From Mucinivorans sp036654415 (lineage in GTDB: Bacteria; Bacteroidota; Bacteroidia; Bacteroidales; Rikenellaceae), in NCBI GenBank assembly GCA_036654415.1, contig JAVVSB010000002.1, positions 26,046 to 90,045 on the forward strand: a DNA stretch of 64,000 nt. The letters are read 5' to 3'. The notes beneath the pieces are model-generated. The model ran no database searches and was not told the origin of the DNA. It saw only the letters and a program-made list of their open reading frames with translations. Shown in pieces: positions 34,307 to 42,843 of this stretch. Made by a program: the position numbers and the translations under genes. How positions within the stretch are numbered: the stretch's first letter is position 1; each line of letters starts with the position of its first letter.

Positions 34307-34890
34307 TTTGTCAGTGGGGCTGTGGCCATCAATACTTGGTATATTTTTTGGCAGACCCAGGCATCCATGGCTGCATACTCCTGCTGAGCGGGGGTTAGTC
34401 GTGCGGCCTCCCAGTTGCTCAGACGCTGAGCCTTACTGATTTTAATCTCCAACACAATGGCTCCCATCTTTTTGACGCTTTTGTCCTGTATGCCCCAGCG
34501 GGCCACTATTTTTTGCAGGTCAACAAAGCCTCCAGGCTCAAAGGGCACCTGTTTTTGCAACCCTTTTATATCGTCGTTGATGGCAGCACCAATCTTTAGA
34601 ACTCGTTTGTCGGAGAGCACTCTCACCACACCCGCTGAGAGGGGGCATAGTAGCAGTCGGAAAAGTATGGCCACCCGCGGTGTTGAAATCTGGAGCAGCG
34701 ACATCCTGTAGCTCACTCCGCGGGCAAAGGCGGGGCGGGTTTCGGTGTCGAAGCCCAAGAGTGGTTCACCCTGTAAAATCTGCTCGGCCTGGGCCATAGT
34801 TTGTGGCGAATCGACCACCAAAATCTCACCATCGAAATGGGGAGTGGGTAGCAGGGAGAGCTCTTGTGGTGATATGGTAGAGAGAAACAT
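34303..34890 (-). CDS. DEDDy-type 3'-5' exonuclease
   Basis: 195-aa RNase D/DnaQ-like exonuclease (DnaQ superfamily, DEDDy group). Exo I with LLGFDTETRP (Asp and Glu), exo II in IGAAINDDIKGL, exo III as QEYAAMDAWVCQKIY (Tyr and Asp). It degrades single-stranded nucleic acid from the 3' end using two metals; DNA versus RNA preference is not evident. It lacks the HRDC domains of RNase D. Overlaps the sugar-binding gene by 4 bp. Confidence 0.88.
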   Translation of the reverse strand: MFLSTISPQELSLLPTPHFDGEILVVDSPQTMAQAEQILQGEPLLGFDTETRPAFARGVSYRMSLLQISTPRVAILFRLLLCPLSAGVVRVLSDKRVLKIGAAINDDIKGLQKQVPFEPGGFVDLQKIVARWGIQDKSVKKMGAIVLEIKISKAQRLSNWEAARLTPAQQEYAAMDAWVCQKIYQVLMATAPLTK

Positions 34891-34894
34891 GGTG

Positions 34895-34902
34895 CGAAGT
34901 TA
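34895..34902 (-). promoter_or_regulatory. Possible -7 box of the exonuclease operon
   Basis: TAACTTCG on the minus strand, only 4 nt (CACC) before the ATG at 34890. Same octamer as at 6692. If real, the transcript is leaderless. No clear -33. Confidence 0.35.
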
Positions 34903-35074
34903 CGCTTTTTTTGCGAAAAACCACATAGCGAAGCGAAGCGGGGCATCTCGGTAAAAGTTTTTGGATGACTTTTTCTCTCCACACCTGCCCCCGAGAAGTA
35001 TCTTCACAGCTCTACTAAAAAAGGCTCAATAGAGCTCCCCACCACTTGAGTTTCTCAATTCCACATATTTTATT

Positions 35075-35082
35075 TACCTTTG
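35075..35082 (+). promoter_or_regulatory. -7 box of efp
   Basis: TACCTTTG, 31 nt before the efp ATG. A -33 TTTG at the right spacing is not seen. Confidence 0.55.
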
Positions 35083-35113
35083 CCCCCAAAATACTAAAAG
35101 TAAAAACAGACAA

Positions 35114-35680
35114 ATGGCAACAACAGCAGACATTAAAAACGGAATGTGTATTGAGTTCAACGGCAAAACATATTTCATCGTAGAGTTTCAGCACGTAAAA
35201 CCAGGTAAAGGACCAGCCTTTGTGCGTACCAAATTGCGTAACCTCGAAAACGGACGAACCATCGACAATACCTTTACCGCTGGCGTGGCCATTGAACCCG
35301 TCAGGGTTGAACGACGCCCCTACCAATACCTCTACGAGGATGACTTGGGCTGCAACTTTATGCACACTGAAACCTTTGAACAGATTCATATCGACCGCAA
35401 CCTTATCGAAAACAACGACCTGATGAAAGAGGGCCAAGTGCTCGAGGTTATGTTCCATACCGAAAAGGATATAGTCCTTTCGGCCGAACTGCCCCCCCTT
35501 ATTGAGATGGAGGTGGTCTACACCGAACCTGGTTTCAAGGGGGATACGGCCAGCAGTAACAGCCTAAAACCTGCCGAGGTCGAAACTGGAGCCACCGTGC
35601 GCGTTCCGCTATTCATTGGCGTGGGCGAGAAGATTCGCGTGGATAGCCGCACACGCGAGTACTACGAACGTATCAAATAA
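35114..35680 (+). CDS. efp: Elongation factor P
   Basis: 188-aa translation factor that rescues ribosomes stalled at polyproline. KOW-like N-domain (1-65) followed by two OB domains. The tip loop that enters the peptidyl-transferase centre reads VKPGKGPAF with Lys32 at the position modified in other bacteria. The last residues VDSRTREYYERIK match the family. No epmA/epmB-like modification gene is in the window. Confidence 0.96.
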   Translation: MATTADIKNGMCIEFNGKTYFIVEFQHVKPGKGPAFVRTKLRNLENGRTIDNTFTAGVAIEPVRVERRPYQYLYEDDLGCNFMHTETFEQIHIDRNLIENNDLMKEGQVLEVMFHTEKDIVLSAELPPLIEMEVVYTEPGFKGDTASSNSLKPAEVETGATVRVPLFIGVGEKIRVDSRTREYYERIK

Positions 35681-35779
35681 GAAGGGAATCCAAAAAAATT
35701 ATTTTTTCTTTTTCGCCCCCAAAAAGCCTCTGGGAAAATATGATTTTTAGACATCACCCGTTAAAAATAACAAACTATC

Positions 35780-37384
35780 ATGTCAGAATTTAAGTATCAA
35801 GAGCCATTTCCGCTCTCAGGCGACACCACCGAGTACCGCCTTTTGACCAAGGAGTATGTAAGCGAAGTGGAGTGCGATGGGCGCAAGATTTTGAAGGTCG
35901 ACCCCCGTGCTCTGGAGCTCCTCTCCAAGGAGGCCTTTAGCGATGTGTCGTTCTACCTTAGGGCTTCGCATCTTGAGAAGTTGGTCTCTATTCTGAGCGA
36001 CCCTGAAGCCTCAGATAACGACAAATTTGTGGCCTACACCTTGTTGCTCAACCAGGTGGTCTCGGCCCAGGGTGAGCTACCCACCTGCCAGGATACAGGT
36101 ACAGCCATCGTCTCGGCCTACAAGGGCGAGAATGTCTACACTGGAGTCAACGATGCCGAACGACTCTCTAAGGGGGTCTACGACACCTACCAGGAGCGCA
36201 ATCTCCGTTTTTCTCAGGTTGTCCCCTTCTCCATGACGCAGGAGAAAAACAGTGGCAACAACCTGCCCGCCCAAATTGACATCTACGCCACCGAGGGTAG
36301 CTGCTATAAGTTCCTCTTTATGACCAAGGGTGGAGGTTCGGCTAACAAGACCTACCTCTATCAGCAGACCAAGGCTCTGCTTACAGAAGAGGGGCTCACC
36401 AACTTTATTAAGAGCAAGATTAGCGACCTAGGTACGGCCGCTTGCCCCCCATACCACCTAGCGGTGGTTATTGGTGGCACCAGTGCCGAGGCCAATTTGG
36501 CTGCTGTCAAAAAAGCATCGGCCCACTATTATGACAACCTGCCCACCTCGGGTAATGATGGGGGGCGTGCCTTCCGCGATGTGGAGTGGGAAGAGAAAAT
36601 CACCAATATCTGTCGTCAAAGCGGTGTTGGAGCTCAATTTGGGGGCAAGTATTTGGTGCATGATGTGCGGGTGATACGCCTGCCTCGCCATGCAGCCTCG
36701 TGCCCCGTTGGCATTGGGGTTAGCTGCTCGGCCGACCGTAATATTAAGGCCAAAATCACAGGTGAGGGCATCTTTTTGGAACAGTTAGAGAAAAACCCAG
36801 CCCGTTTCCTTCCTGCTGTGGCTCCTTATCTGGCTCCAGCTGTGGAGATTGACCTTGACAAGGGGATGGATGCAGTGCGTGCCGAACTATCTAAATACCC
36901 CATCAAGACACGCCTTAATGTGCGTGGTACGTTGATTGTGGCTCGCGATATTGCCCATGCCGAGATTAAGAAATTGGTTGACGCTGGTGGTGCGATGCCC
37001 GAATATTTCAAGAACCACCCCATCTACTACGCTGGCCCCGCCAAAACCCCTAAGGGGATGGCCTCGGGTAGCTTTGGCCCTACTACGGCTGGCCGTATGG
37101 ACCCCTATGTTGACCTGTTCCAATCTATGGGCGGCTCGATGATTATGGTGGCCAAGGGTAACCGTAGCAAGGCGGTAACTGATGCTTGTCAAAAGCATGG
37201 AGGCTTCTACTTGGGCTCCATTGGTGGCCCTGCCGCTGTCTTGGCCAAGAACAGTATCAAGTCGGTCGAGGTTGTGGACTTCCCCGAGTTGGGCATGGAG
37301 GCTGTGCGTAAAATTTATGTCGAGAATTTCCCTGCTTTTATCATTGTGGATGACAAGGGTAACGACTTTTTTGCCGCTCTATAA
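35780..37384 (+). CDS. fum: Class I fumarate hydratase (iron-sulfur)
   Basis: 534-aa oxygen-sensitive [4Fe-4S] fumarase, interconverting fumarate and malate. Cluster ligands Cys103 (LPTCQDTGTA), Cys222 (GTAACPPYH) and Cys316 (GIGVSCSADR) match those of E. coli FumA. The C-terminal domain with RGTLIVARDIAHAEIKK, GMASGSFGPTTAGRMDPY and the substrate-binding YLGSIGGPAA is complete. This class is usual in anaerobic Bacteroidota, which run part of the TCA cycle reductively to succinate. Followed by a terminator. Confidence 0.95.
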   Translation: MSEFKYQEPFPLSGDTTEYRLLTKEYVSEVECDGRKILKVDPRALELLSKEAFSDVSFYLRASHLEKLVSILSDPEASDNDKFVAYTLLLNQVVSAQGELPTCQDTGTAIVSAYKGENVYTGVNDAERLSKGVYDTYQERNLRFSQVVPFSMTQEKNSGNNLPAQIDIYATEGSCYKFLFMTKGGGSANKTYLYQQTKALLTEEGLTNFIKSKISDLGTAACPPYHLAVVIGGTSAEANLAAVKKASAHYYDNLPTSGNDGGRAFRDVEWEEKITNICRQSGVGAQFGGKYLVHDVRVIRLPRHAASCPVGIGVSCSADRNIKAKITGEGIFLEQLEKNPARFLPAVAPYLAPAVEIDLDKGMDAVRAELSKYPIKTRLNVRGTLIVARDIAHAEIKKLVDAGGAMPEYFKNHPIYYAGPAKTPKGMASGSFGPTTAGRMDPYVDLFQSMGGSMIMVAKGNRSKAVTDACQKHGGFYLGSIGGPAAVLAKNSIKSVEVVDFPELGMEAVRKIYVENFPAFIIVDDKGNDFFAAL

Positions 37385-37402
37385 TATTGGTATAAACTTT
37401 CT

Positions 37403-37446
37403 AAAGGGAGCCACCTGCTTTAAGTAGAGGTGGCCCCCTTTTTTTG
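37403..37446 (+). terminator. Terminator of fumarase
   Basis: Stem AAAGGGAGCCACCT (37403-37416) with complement from about 37427, one mismatch, then a T tract (37439-37445) that also contains the -33 TTTG of the next promoter. Confidence 0.82.
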
Positions 37447-37473
37447 TGGTTATGCTGATTTTTTTTACCTTTG
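37443..37473 (+). promoter_or_regulatory. Promoter of the HME-RND operon, nested in the terminator
   Basis: -33 TTTG (37443-37446), 19-nt spacer, -7 TACCTTTG (37466-37473). The -33 is the end of the upstream terminator's T tract. The transcript would start about 37478 and carry repeat copy B as its leader. Confidence 0.75.
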
Positions 37474-37488
37474 ACACCCTCTGATGGC

Positions 37489-37565
37489 TTAGAGGCTGTT
37501 TTAATTTGTTCTCAAAATTTTATTACTGCTATTTTTTCGCTGATTTGCCGAAGGGTCATAGTTCA
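37489..37565 (+). repeat. Dispersed intergenic repeat, copy B
   Basis: Starts TTAGAGGCTGTTTTAATTTG and closely matches copy A (7322) over about 48 bases, then has TTCGCTGATTTGCCGA, the tail form. It falls within the predicted 5' leader of the RND gene, and its TTG codon would otherwise extend that frame. Confidence 0.6.
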
Positions 37566-37583
37566 ATTAAAAATAAAAAACAG

Positions 37584-40500
37584 ATGCTCAATAAAATAAT
37601 ACAGCTCTCCCTGCGCAATAGGGTGGTGGTTATGATTCTGGCGGTGGTGTTGCTACTTTGGGGTAGCTACACGGCCGCCCGTATGGAGGTGGATGTCTTT
37701 CCCGATTTAACGGCCCCCACGGTGGTGGTTATGACCGAGGCATCGGCCTTGCCAGCCGAAGATGTGGAGCGGCTGGTGACCTTTCCTATCGAGACCTCGC
37801 TCAACGGGGCCACCGATGTGCGTCGGGTGCGGAGCAACTCCACCACAGGTTTCTCTGTGGTCACGGTGGAGTTTGACTGGGGGACCGATATTTTCCGTGC
37901 TCGCCAGACTGTGGCCGAAAAGCTCGCTTCGCTCTCCACGGAACTTCCCGCGGGGGTTAGTGCGCCCATCATAGCCCCCCAATCTTCGCTGCTTGGCGAG
38001 GTGTTGGTCTTGGGGCTTACCTCCACGGGTTCCACCACCATGGAGCAGTTGCGTACCCTGGCCGACTGGACCCTCCGTCCGCGGCTGCTCTCAACGGGTG
38101 GTGTGGCCCAGGTGACGGTGGTGGGTGGCGACATCAAGGAGTACCAGGTGAATCTAAACCCGCTGCTTATGCAGAGTTATGACATTACCCTGCAACAGGT
38201 CGAGGATGCCCTAGATGGGATATGCTCCGACGGTTCGGGGGGTGTGGTGGACGAGTGGGGTAGTGAATTTATTGTCAGGGCCATGGTGCGTAGCAACAAG
38301 GTCGAGGATTTGGCCCTGACCGTTGTGGGGCTCGACTCTATGGGACAGCCTGTGCAGCTGGGCGATGTGGCTAAGGTAACCATCGGTAGCCACACCCCCA
38401 AGATGGGCGATGCCTCGGTGAAGATGGCCCCCGCCGTGCGACTCTCAATCACCAAGCAGCCCGCCACGGGTACCATTGAGCTCACGCAACGCTTAGAGAA
38501 GGTTATCAATGAGCTACGCGCTAGCTTACCCCCCGATGTGGTGCTTTCGGAGGATATTTTCCGCCAGGAGACCTTTATCCAAAGTTCGCTGGATAACATC
38601 ACCAAGGCCTTGGCCGAGGGTGGGGTGTTGGTGGTGCTTATCTTGATGCTCTTTTTGGGTAACTGGCGCACCACCATCATCTCGTTGCTGGCCATCCCGC
38701 TCTCCTTGCTCTTTTCGATGATAGTGCTCAATATGTTGGGTATGTCGCTCAACACGATGAGCCTGGGGGGTATGGCCATCGCCATAGGCTCCTTGGTGGA
38801 TGATGCTATTATAGACGTTGAAAATGTATTCCACCGCCTACGCGAGAACCGTGGGCGTCGCCCTGCCTTAGAGGTTATATACGAGGCCTCGACCGAGATT
38901 CGTAGTGCCATCTGGGGGGCCACGCTCATTATCATGGTCACCTTCCTACCGCTATTTTTCCTTGGTGGTATGGAGGGGCGTATGTTGCAGCCGTTGGGGG
39001 TGGCCTTCATAGTTTCGCTCTTTGCCTCCATGGTGGTGGCCATCACCCTGACCCCTGTGCTAGGGAGTTATCTGTTGGCCAGCCCCAAGATGTTGGCCCG
39101 ACACGCGGGTGATGTGTGGGCTGTCAGAGTGCTTAAAAAATGGTATTCAAGGGCACTTGAGGTGGCCCTGCGCCACGGCAAGGTGGTGGTGGGGTCGGCG
39201 GTGGCTCTCTTTGTTGGGGCCTTAGGCCTGTTTTTCACCTTGGGCCACGACTTTTTACCACCCTTTAACGAAGGGTCCATGGCCATTGCTATATCCTCCA
39301 CCCCTGGCATCTCGCTCGATGGGAGCCGTCAGATAGCCTCCTTGGCCGAGGCCGAACTGATGCAGATTCCTGAGGTTGTGACTGTCTCGCGCAAGACTGG
39401 TCGAGCCGAGTTGGACGAACATGCTTTGGGCACAAGTACCTCGGAGATTGATGTCCCCTTTGTGCTCAAAGGGCGCTCGCGTGAGGAGCTTTTCGAGGAT
39501 GTGCGTGGCCGATTGGGGGCTATCAAGGGCATCGCTGTGGAGATTGGGCAGCCCATTTCGCACCGTATCGACCTGCTGCTGAGTGGCACACGTAGCAACA
39601 TAGCCATTAAGCTATTTGGCCCCTCGCTCACAGAGCTTTTCCGTCTTGGCAACCAGATTAAGGGGGCCATCACTGGCATCGAGGGGTTGGTGGATATAAA
39701 TGTCGAACAGCAGGTCTCGCGTGCTGAGTTGCAGATTATCCCGCGGCGCGAGCAGCTGGCCGCCGCGGGCCTCAGGCCTGGTGCCCTTGCTAATGTGGTG
39801 GAACTGGCCCTTTCGGGCAAGGTAGTGGGGCAGGTCTACGAGCAGGGGCGTAACTTTGATTTGGTAGTCAAATATGACAGTCTGAGTAGCAGCACAGCCG
39901 CCCAGATTGCTGATATGTTGGTCGATAGCCCAAGTGGCAAAATCCCGTTAGGCGAGCTGGCCCAGGTGGTGCCCAGCTCGGGTCCTAATGCCATCTCTCG
40001 CGAGAATGTATCGCGCAAGATAGTGGTCTCTGGTAATGTCGAGGGGGCTGACTTAATGGGTGTTGTGGGACAGATAGAAGAGCGTGTGGCTCAGCAAGTT
40101 ACCCTCCCCCAGGGGTACCATGTGGAGTACGGTGGACAGGCCCAGAGCCAGAGCGAAGCCTCGCGCACGCTGCTGCTGACATCGTTGCTGGCCATTTTGG
40201 TGGTCTTTATGCTTTTGTATCGTGAATTCCGCAGTTGGCGCCTAGCTTGGGTGGTCATGCTCAACCTGCCTTTGGCACTGATTGGTGGGGTGCTGACCAT
40301 TGCTCTGACCTCTGGGGTGGTGAGTATCCCCTCTATAATTGGTTTTATCTCGCTCTTTGGCATCGCCACGCGTAATGGTATCCTACTCATTTCGCACTAC
40401 GAACATCTGGGAGCTGAGCCTCTGCGCGAGCGTGTACTCAAGGGGTCAATCGACCGTATTAGCCCCATTGTAATGACAGCTCTGACCTCGGGGTTGGCCC

Positions 40501-40646
40501 TTGTGCCCCTGGCCCTGGGTGGCTCATTGCCAGGTAACGAAATTCAGAGCCCCATGGCCATTGTTCTGCTAGGTGGGCTGCTGAGCTCGACCCTGCTCAA
40601 CCTTTTTGTTATTCCAGTTGTCTACTCTTTAACCTCAAAAAAATGA
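37584..40646 (+). CDS. RND efflux pump, heavy-metal (HME, CzcA/CusA-like) type
   Basis: 1020-aa proton-driven RND pump. The start at 37584 (MLNKIIQLSLRNRVVVMI) fits the family; 26 codons upstream derive from the repeat and are rejected. HME-like features include MEVDVFPDLTAPTVVVMTE and the helix-4 motif GSLVDDAIIDVENV. Typical HME methionine clusters for copper/silver are not evident, so a divalent metal or other substrate is possible. It overlaps the next TolC-like gene by 4 bp. No adaptor (MFP) gene is adjacent, which is unusual for a tripartite system. Confidence 0.87.
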   Translation: MLNKIIQLSLRNRVVVMILAVVLLLWGSYTAARMEVDVFPDLTAPTVVVMTEASALPAEDVERLVTFPIETSLNGATDVRRVRSNSTTGFSVVTVEFDWGTDIFRARQTVAEKLASLSTELPAGVSAPIIAPQSSLLGEVLVLGLTSTGSTTMEQLRTLADWTLRPRLLSTGGVAQVTVVGGDIKEYQVNLNPLLMQSYDITLQQVEDALDGICSDGSGGVVDEWGSEFIVRAMVRSNKVEDLALTVVGLDSMGQPVQLGDVAKVTIGSHTPKMGDASVKMAPAVRLSITKQPATGTIELTQRLEKVINELRASLPPDVVLSEDIFRQETFIQSSLDNITKALAEGGVLVVLILMLFLGNWRTTIISLLAIPLSLLFSMIVLNMLGMSLNTMSLGGMAIAIGSLVDDAIIDVENVFHRLRENRGRRPALEVIYEASTEIRSAIWGATLIIMVTFLPLFFLGGMEGRMLQPLGVAFIVSLFASMVVAITLTPVLGSYLLASPKMLARHAGDVWAVRVLKKWYSRALEVALRHGKVVVGSAVALFVGALGLFFTLGHDFLPPFNEGSMAIAISSTPGISLDGSRQIASLAEAELMQIPEVVTVSRKTGRAELDEHALGTSTSEIDVPFVLKGRSREELFEDVRGRLGAIKGIAVEIGQPISHRIDLLLSGTRSNIAIKLFGPSLTELFRLGNQIKGAITGIEGLVDINVEQQVSRAELQIIPRREQLAAAGLRPGALANVVELALSGKVVGQVYEQGRNFDLVVKYDSLSSSTAAQIADMLVDSPSGKIPLGELAQVVPSSGPNAISRENVSRKIVVSGNVEGADLMGVVGQIEERVAQQVTLPQGYHVEYGGQAQSQSEASRTLLLTSLLAILVVFMLLYREFRSWRLAWVVMLNLPLALIGGVLTIALTSGVVSIPSIIGFISLFGIATRNGILLISHYEHLGAEPLRERVLKGSIDRISPIVMTALTSGLALVPLALGGSLPGNEIQSPMAIVLLGGLLSSTLLNLFVIPVVYSLTSKK

Positions 40647-41803
40647 AAAAACAGATATTAACCCTTCTTTTTTTGCTCACCCTTGGTGGGCAGGTTTGGG
40701 GGCAGAACTATTCCGAATTTATGGGGCGTGTGGTGGCTCAGAGTGCTCAGATTCATGCTCTTAGGGCCACGCTTTCGGCCGACTCTCTGGGGCTGCGCCG
40801 TGGGCTCAACCCATTGGACCCGTCGCTCTCGGTGGACTATTTTATGGATGGGGAGCAGAGTTTTGAGTTCAAGGTGGAGCAGAATTTCGACTTCCCCACC
40901 CTCTACCACCAGCGCAATAAGCTCTCACGCCTGTCGGTGGAGCGGTCGCAGGCACAGTTTCGTGCTGACCGCTTTGCCCTGCTCACCACTGCCTCGGACC
41001 GCTACATTGCCATGGCTTGGGCCCAAAGGCAGGTAGCACTGCTCCAGGGGCGTGCCGATGAGTTGGAGCAGATGCTCGCCCTGTCGACTAAGTCGCTCTC
41101 GGGGGGCAACACCACCGCCCTGGAGCAGTCCAAAATCGAGATGCTCCTACGCGAGTGCAAGGTTAGCCTTGTGGGGCAGCTCTCGGAGCTATCGCAGGCC
41201 TACAAGGCCCTTAGGCAGCTGGGCTACCCCATTGATTCATCGCGAATTGAGGTGCCTACATTCACCTTTAGCGGCTCCGCCCAGGAGTTTGTGCAGGTGG
41301 CCATGGCCTGTAACAACGAACTTGAGGCCCTGCGTGTGGACTCCTTGGTGGGGGTGCACCGTACCCGTTTGGCGCGCCAAGAGTGGATTCCGCAGGTGGT
41401 GTTGGGTTACCGTTTAAACCGCGACCAGGGGGTCCTGCGCCACGGCCTAGTGGCTGGTATCACCCTGCCACTGTGGGGCAACCGCAATAATGTGCGTCAG
41501 GCCAAGGCCCTATCGGTGGCCTCCCAGGCCGCGCGCCAAAGCCGCGAGCAGCAGATACAGATGAGTTTGGAGAATCTCTACCAGGCCTATCAAAGTGCCC
41601 AGCAGAGTTTGGCTCAGATAGATAAGATGGACATAGAAAATTATGACCAGCTGCTCAATAAAAGTTTCCGCGCGGGGCAGATTAACGCTATCGATTTTTT
41701 GCGCGAGCGTGGCGATGTGTTTGCCATGCAGCAGCAGCGTCTCTCCTTGGGGGGGGCACTGTCGCAGATTGAGGCTATGATGGCACTGCTGCTTTGGCAA
41801 TAG
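40643..41803 (+). CDS. TolC-like outer-membrane channel (with HME-RND)
   Basis: 386 aa with a Sec signal (cut after WGQ or VWG). Shorter than most TolC proteins (about 420-480), but with the two helical coiled-coil halves: ALRATLSADSLGLRRGL..., SGGNTTALEQSKIEM and SLENLYQAYQSAQQSLAQID. Its ATG lies in the RND stop (4-bp overlap), so the two are a functional pair. It likely forms the exit duct of the metal-type pump. Confidence 0.83.
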   Translation: MKKQILTLLFLLTLGGQVWGQNYSEFMGRVVAQSAQIHALRATLSADSLGLRRGLNPLDPSLSVDYFMDGEQSFEFKVEQNFDFPTLYHQRNKLSRLSVERSQAQFRADRFALLTTASDRYIAMAWAQRQVALLQGRADELEQMLALSTKSLSGGNTTALEQSKIEMLLRECKVSLVGQLSELSQAYKALRQLGYPIDSSRIEVPTFTFSGSAQEFVQVAMACNNELEALRVDSLVGVHRTRLARQEWIPQVVLGYRLNRDQGVLRHGLVAGITLPLWGNRNNVRQAKALSVASQAARQSREQQIQMSLENLYQAYQSAQQSLAQIDKMDIENYDQLLNKSFRAGQINAIDFLRERGDVFAMQQQRLSLGGALSQIEAMMALLLWQ

Positions 41804-41807
41804 AGTG

Positions 41808-42767
41808 ATGAGCAGGTTCAATATAGCCCCCCTTTTGCAGCTGGCTCAGACCTTGCGTGGTGCCGATTTCGGGGCTATTAAGTCCCAGGCCGCCAAGGAT
41901 AACCCCTGGTTTACCGAGCCCATGATTGACTATGCTATGCAGGCCATCTTGCACGAACTCTTGGACGAGCGTAAGCTACGTGAGTGGCTGAGTTCCTACG
42001 ACCGTCCGCACTCTTGGCGTGCTGGTAGGGTGGGTATTGTAGCTGCGGGCAACCTGCCGATGGTGGGTTTTTACGACCTGCTCTGTGCGGTGGCCGTGGG
42101 CCACAGCGTCTCGCTCAAGTGCTCCAGTAAGGACGACATTTTGATGGCTTATGTGGCCCAGGTGGTGGATTGGGATGTGGAGCTCACTACCCAGATTGAC
42201 CCCTATGATGTGGATATGGTTTTGGCCACAGGTGGCGATGGGGCCATGGAGTACTTCCGCAGCCATTTTACCACCATCCCCCTACTCTTGCGCGGCCACA
42301 AGGAGAGTGCCGCCATCGTCTCGACAGAGCTCAGTGGGCAGCAGGTGGCTCTTTTGGCCGATGATATGTTTTTATATTGGGGTCGAGGTTGCCGCAGTGT
42401 GTCGCATCTGTTTGTGGAGAGTGGGGTCGATGTGGCTGGACTGGTGGAGGCACTTGCGGCTCAGGGGGGGCGTTTTGCGTTGCCAGCTTTCCGCGACAAC
42501 TATCGTTATCAGCGCGCACGGTTTGCCATGCAGGGGCAGGGGTATCTTGATGGGGGCTTTTTCCTGCTCTGCCCTCCGCTGCTGGATGTTGAGCCTGCGT
42601 TGGGGGTGGTCTACCTCCACAATGGTCTGCCCTCTGATGAGCAGATAGCCTCTTTTCAGTGCGTTGTGGGGCCAGGTTTTACCCCCTATGGGCAGGGACA
42701 GCACCCCGCATTGAGTGATGCGCCCGATGGGGTGGATGTGGTTGATTTTTTGCTACGGAGTTTTTAA
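41808..42767 (+). CDS. Acyl-CoA reductase (LuxC-like)
   Basis: 319-aa member of the LuxC/aldehyde-dehydrogenase fold, probably converting an acyl-CoA or acyl-phosphate to an aldehyde with NAD(P)H. Nucleotide-binding GIVAAGNLPMVGFYDLL, LLLRGHKESAAIV, and the nucleophile cysteine expected in WGRGCRSVSHLFV. Common in Bacteroidota with unknown physiological substrate. The ATG at 41808 is used; a GTG directly before it (41805) is equally readable. It begins 4 nt after the TolC-like stop, so it may be in the same operon, without a clear functional tie. Confidence 0.76.
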   Translation: MSRFNIAPLLQLAQTLRGADFGAIKSQAAKDNPWFTEPMIDYAMQAILHELLDERKLREWLSSYDRPHSWRAGRVGIVAAGNLPMVGFYDLLCAVAVGHSVSLKCSSKDDILMAYVAQVVDWDVELTTQIDPYDVDMVLATGGDGAMEYFRSHFTTIPLLLRGHKESAAIVSTELSGQQVALLADDMFLYWGRGCRSVSHLFVESGVDVAGLVEALAAQGGRFALPAFRDNYRYQRARFAMQGQGYLDGGFFLLCPPLLDVEPALGVVYLHNGLPSDEQIASFQCVVGPGFTPYGQGQHPALSDAPDGVDVVDFLLRSF

Positions 42768-42824
42768 GAGTTTTTTGTTATCAGTTTAGTTTGTTCAAGC
42801 TAAGGAAATTAAACATTTTCTTAC

Positions 42825-42832
42825 TATCTTTG
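42825..42832 (+). promoter_or_regulatory. -7 box of rsmH
   Basis: TATCTTTG, 11 nt before the rsmH ATG; implies a very short leader. No -33 TTTG at the correct spacing. Confidence 0.55.
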
Positions 42833-42843
42833 TCCCCTAAATT

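Noticed and set aside
37506..37583. 26-codon N-terminal extension of the HME-RND pump from a TTG start
   Set aside because: These codons come from repeat copy B and the family's N terminus begins at 37584.
38177..39046. Long minus-strand reading frame (289 codons) inside the HME-RND gene
   Set aside because: It is antisense to a fully conserved RND gene, has no family motif, and its composition mirrors the codon pattern of the real gene.
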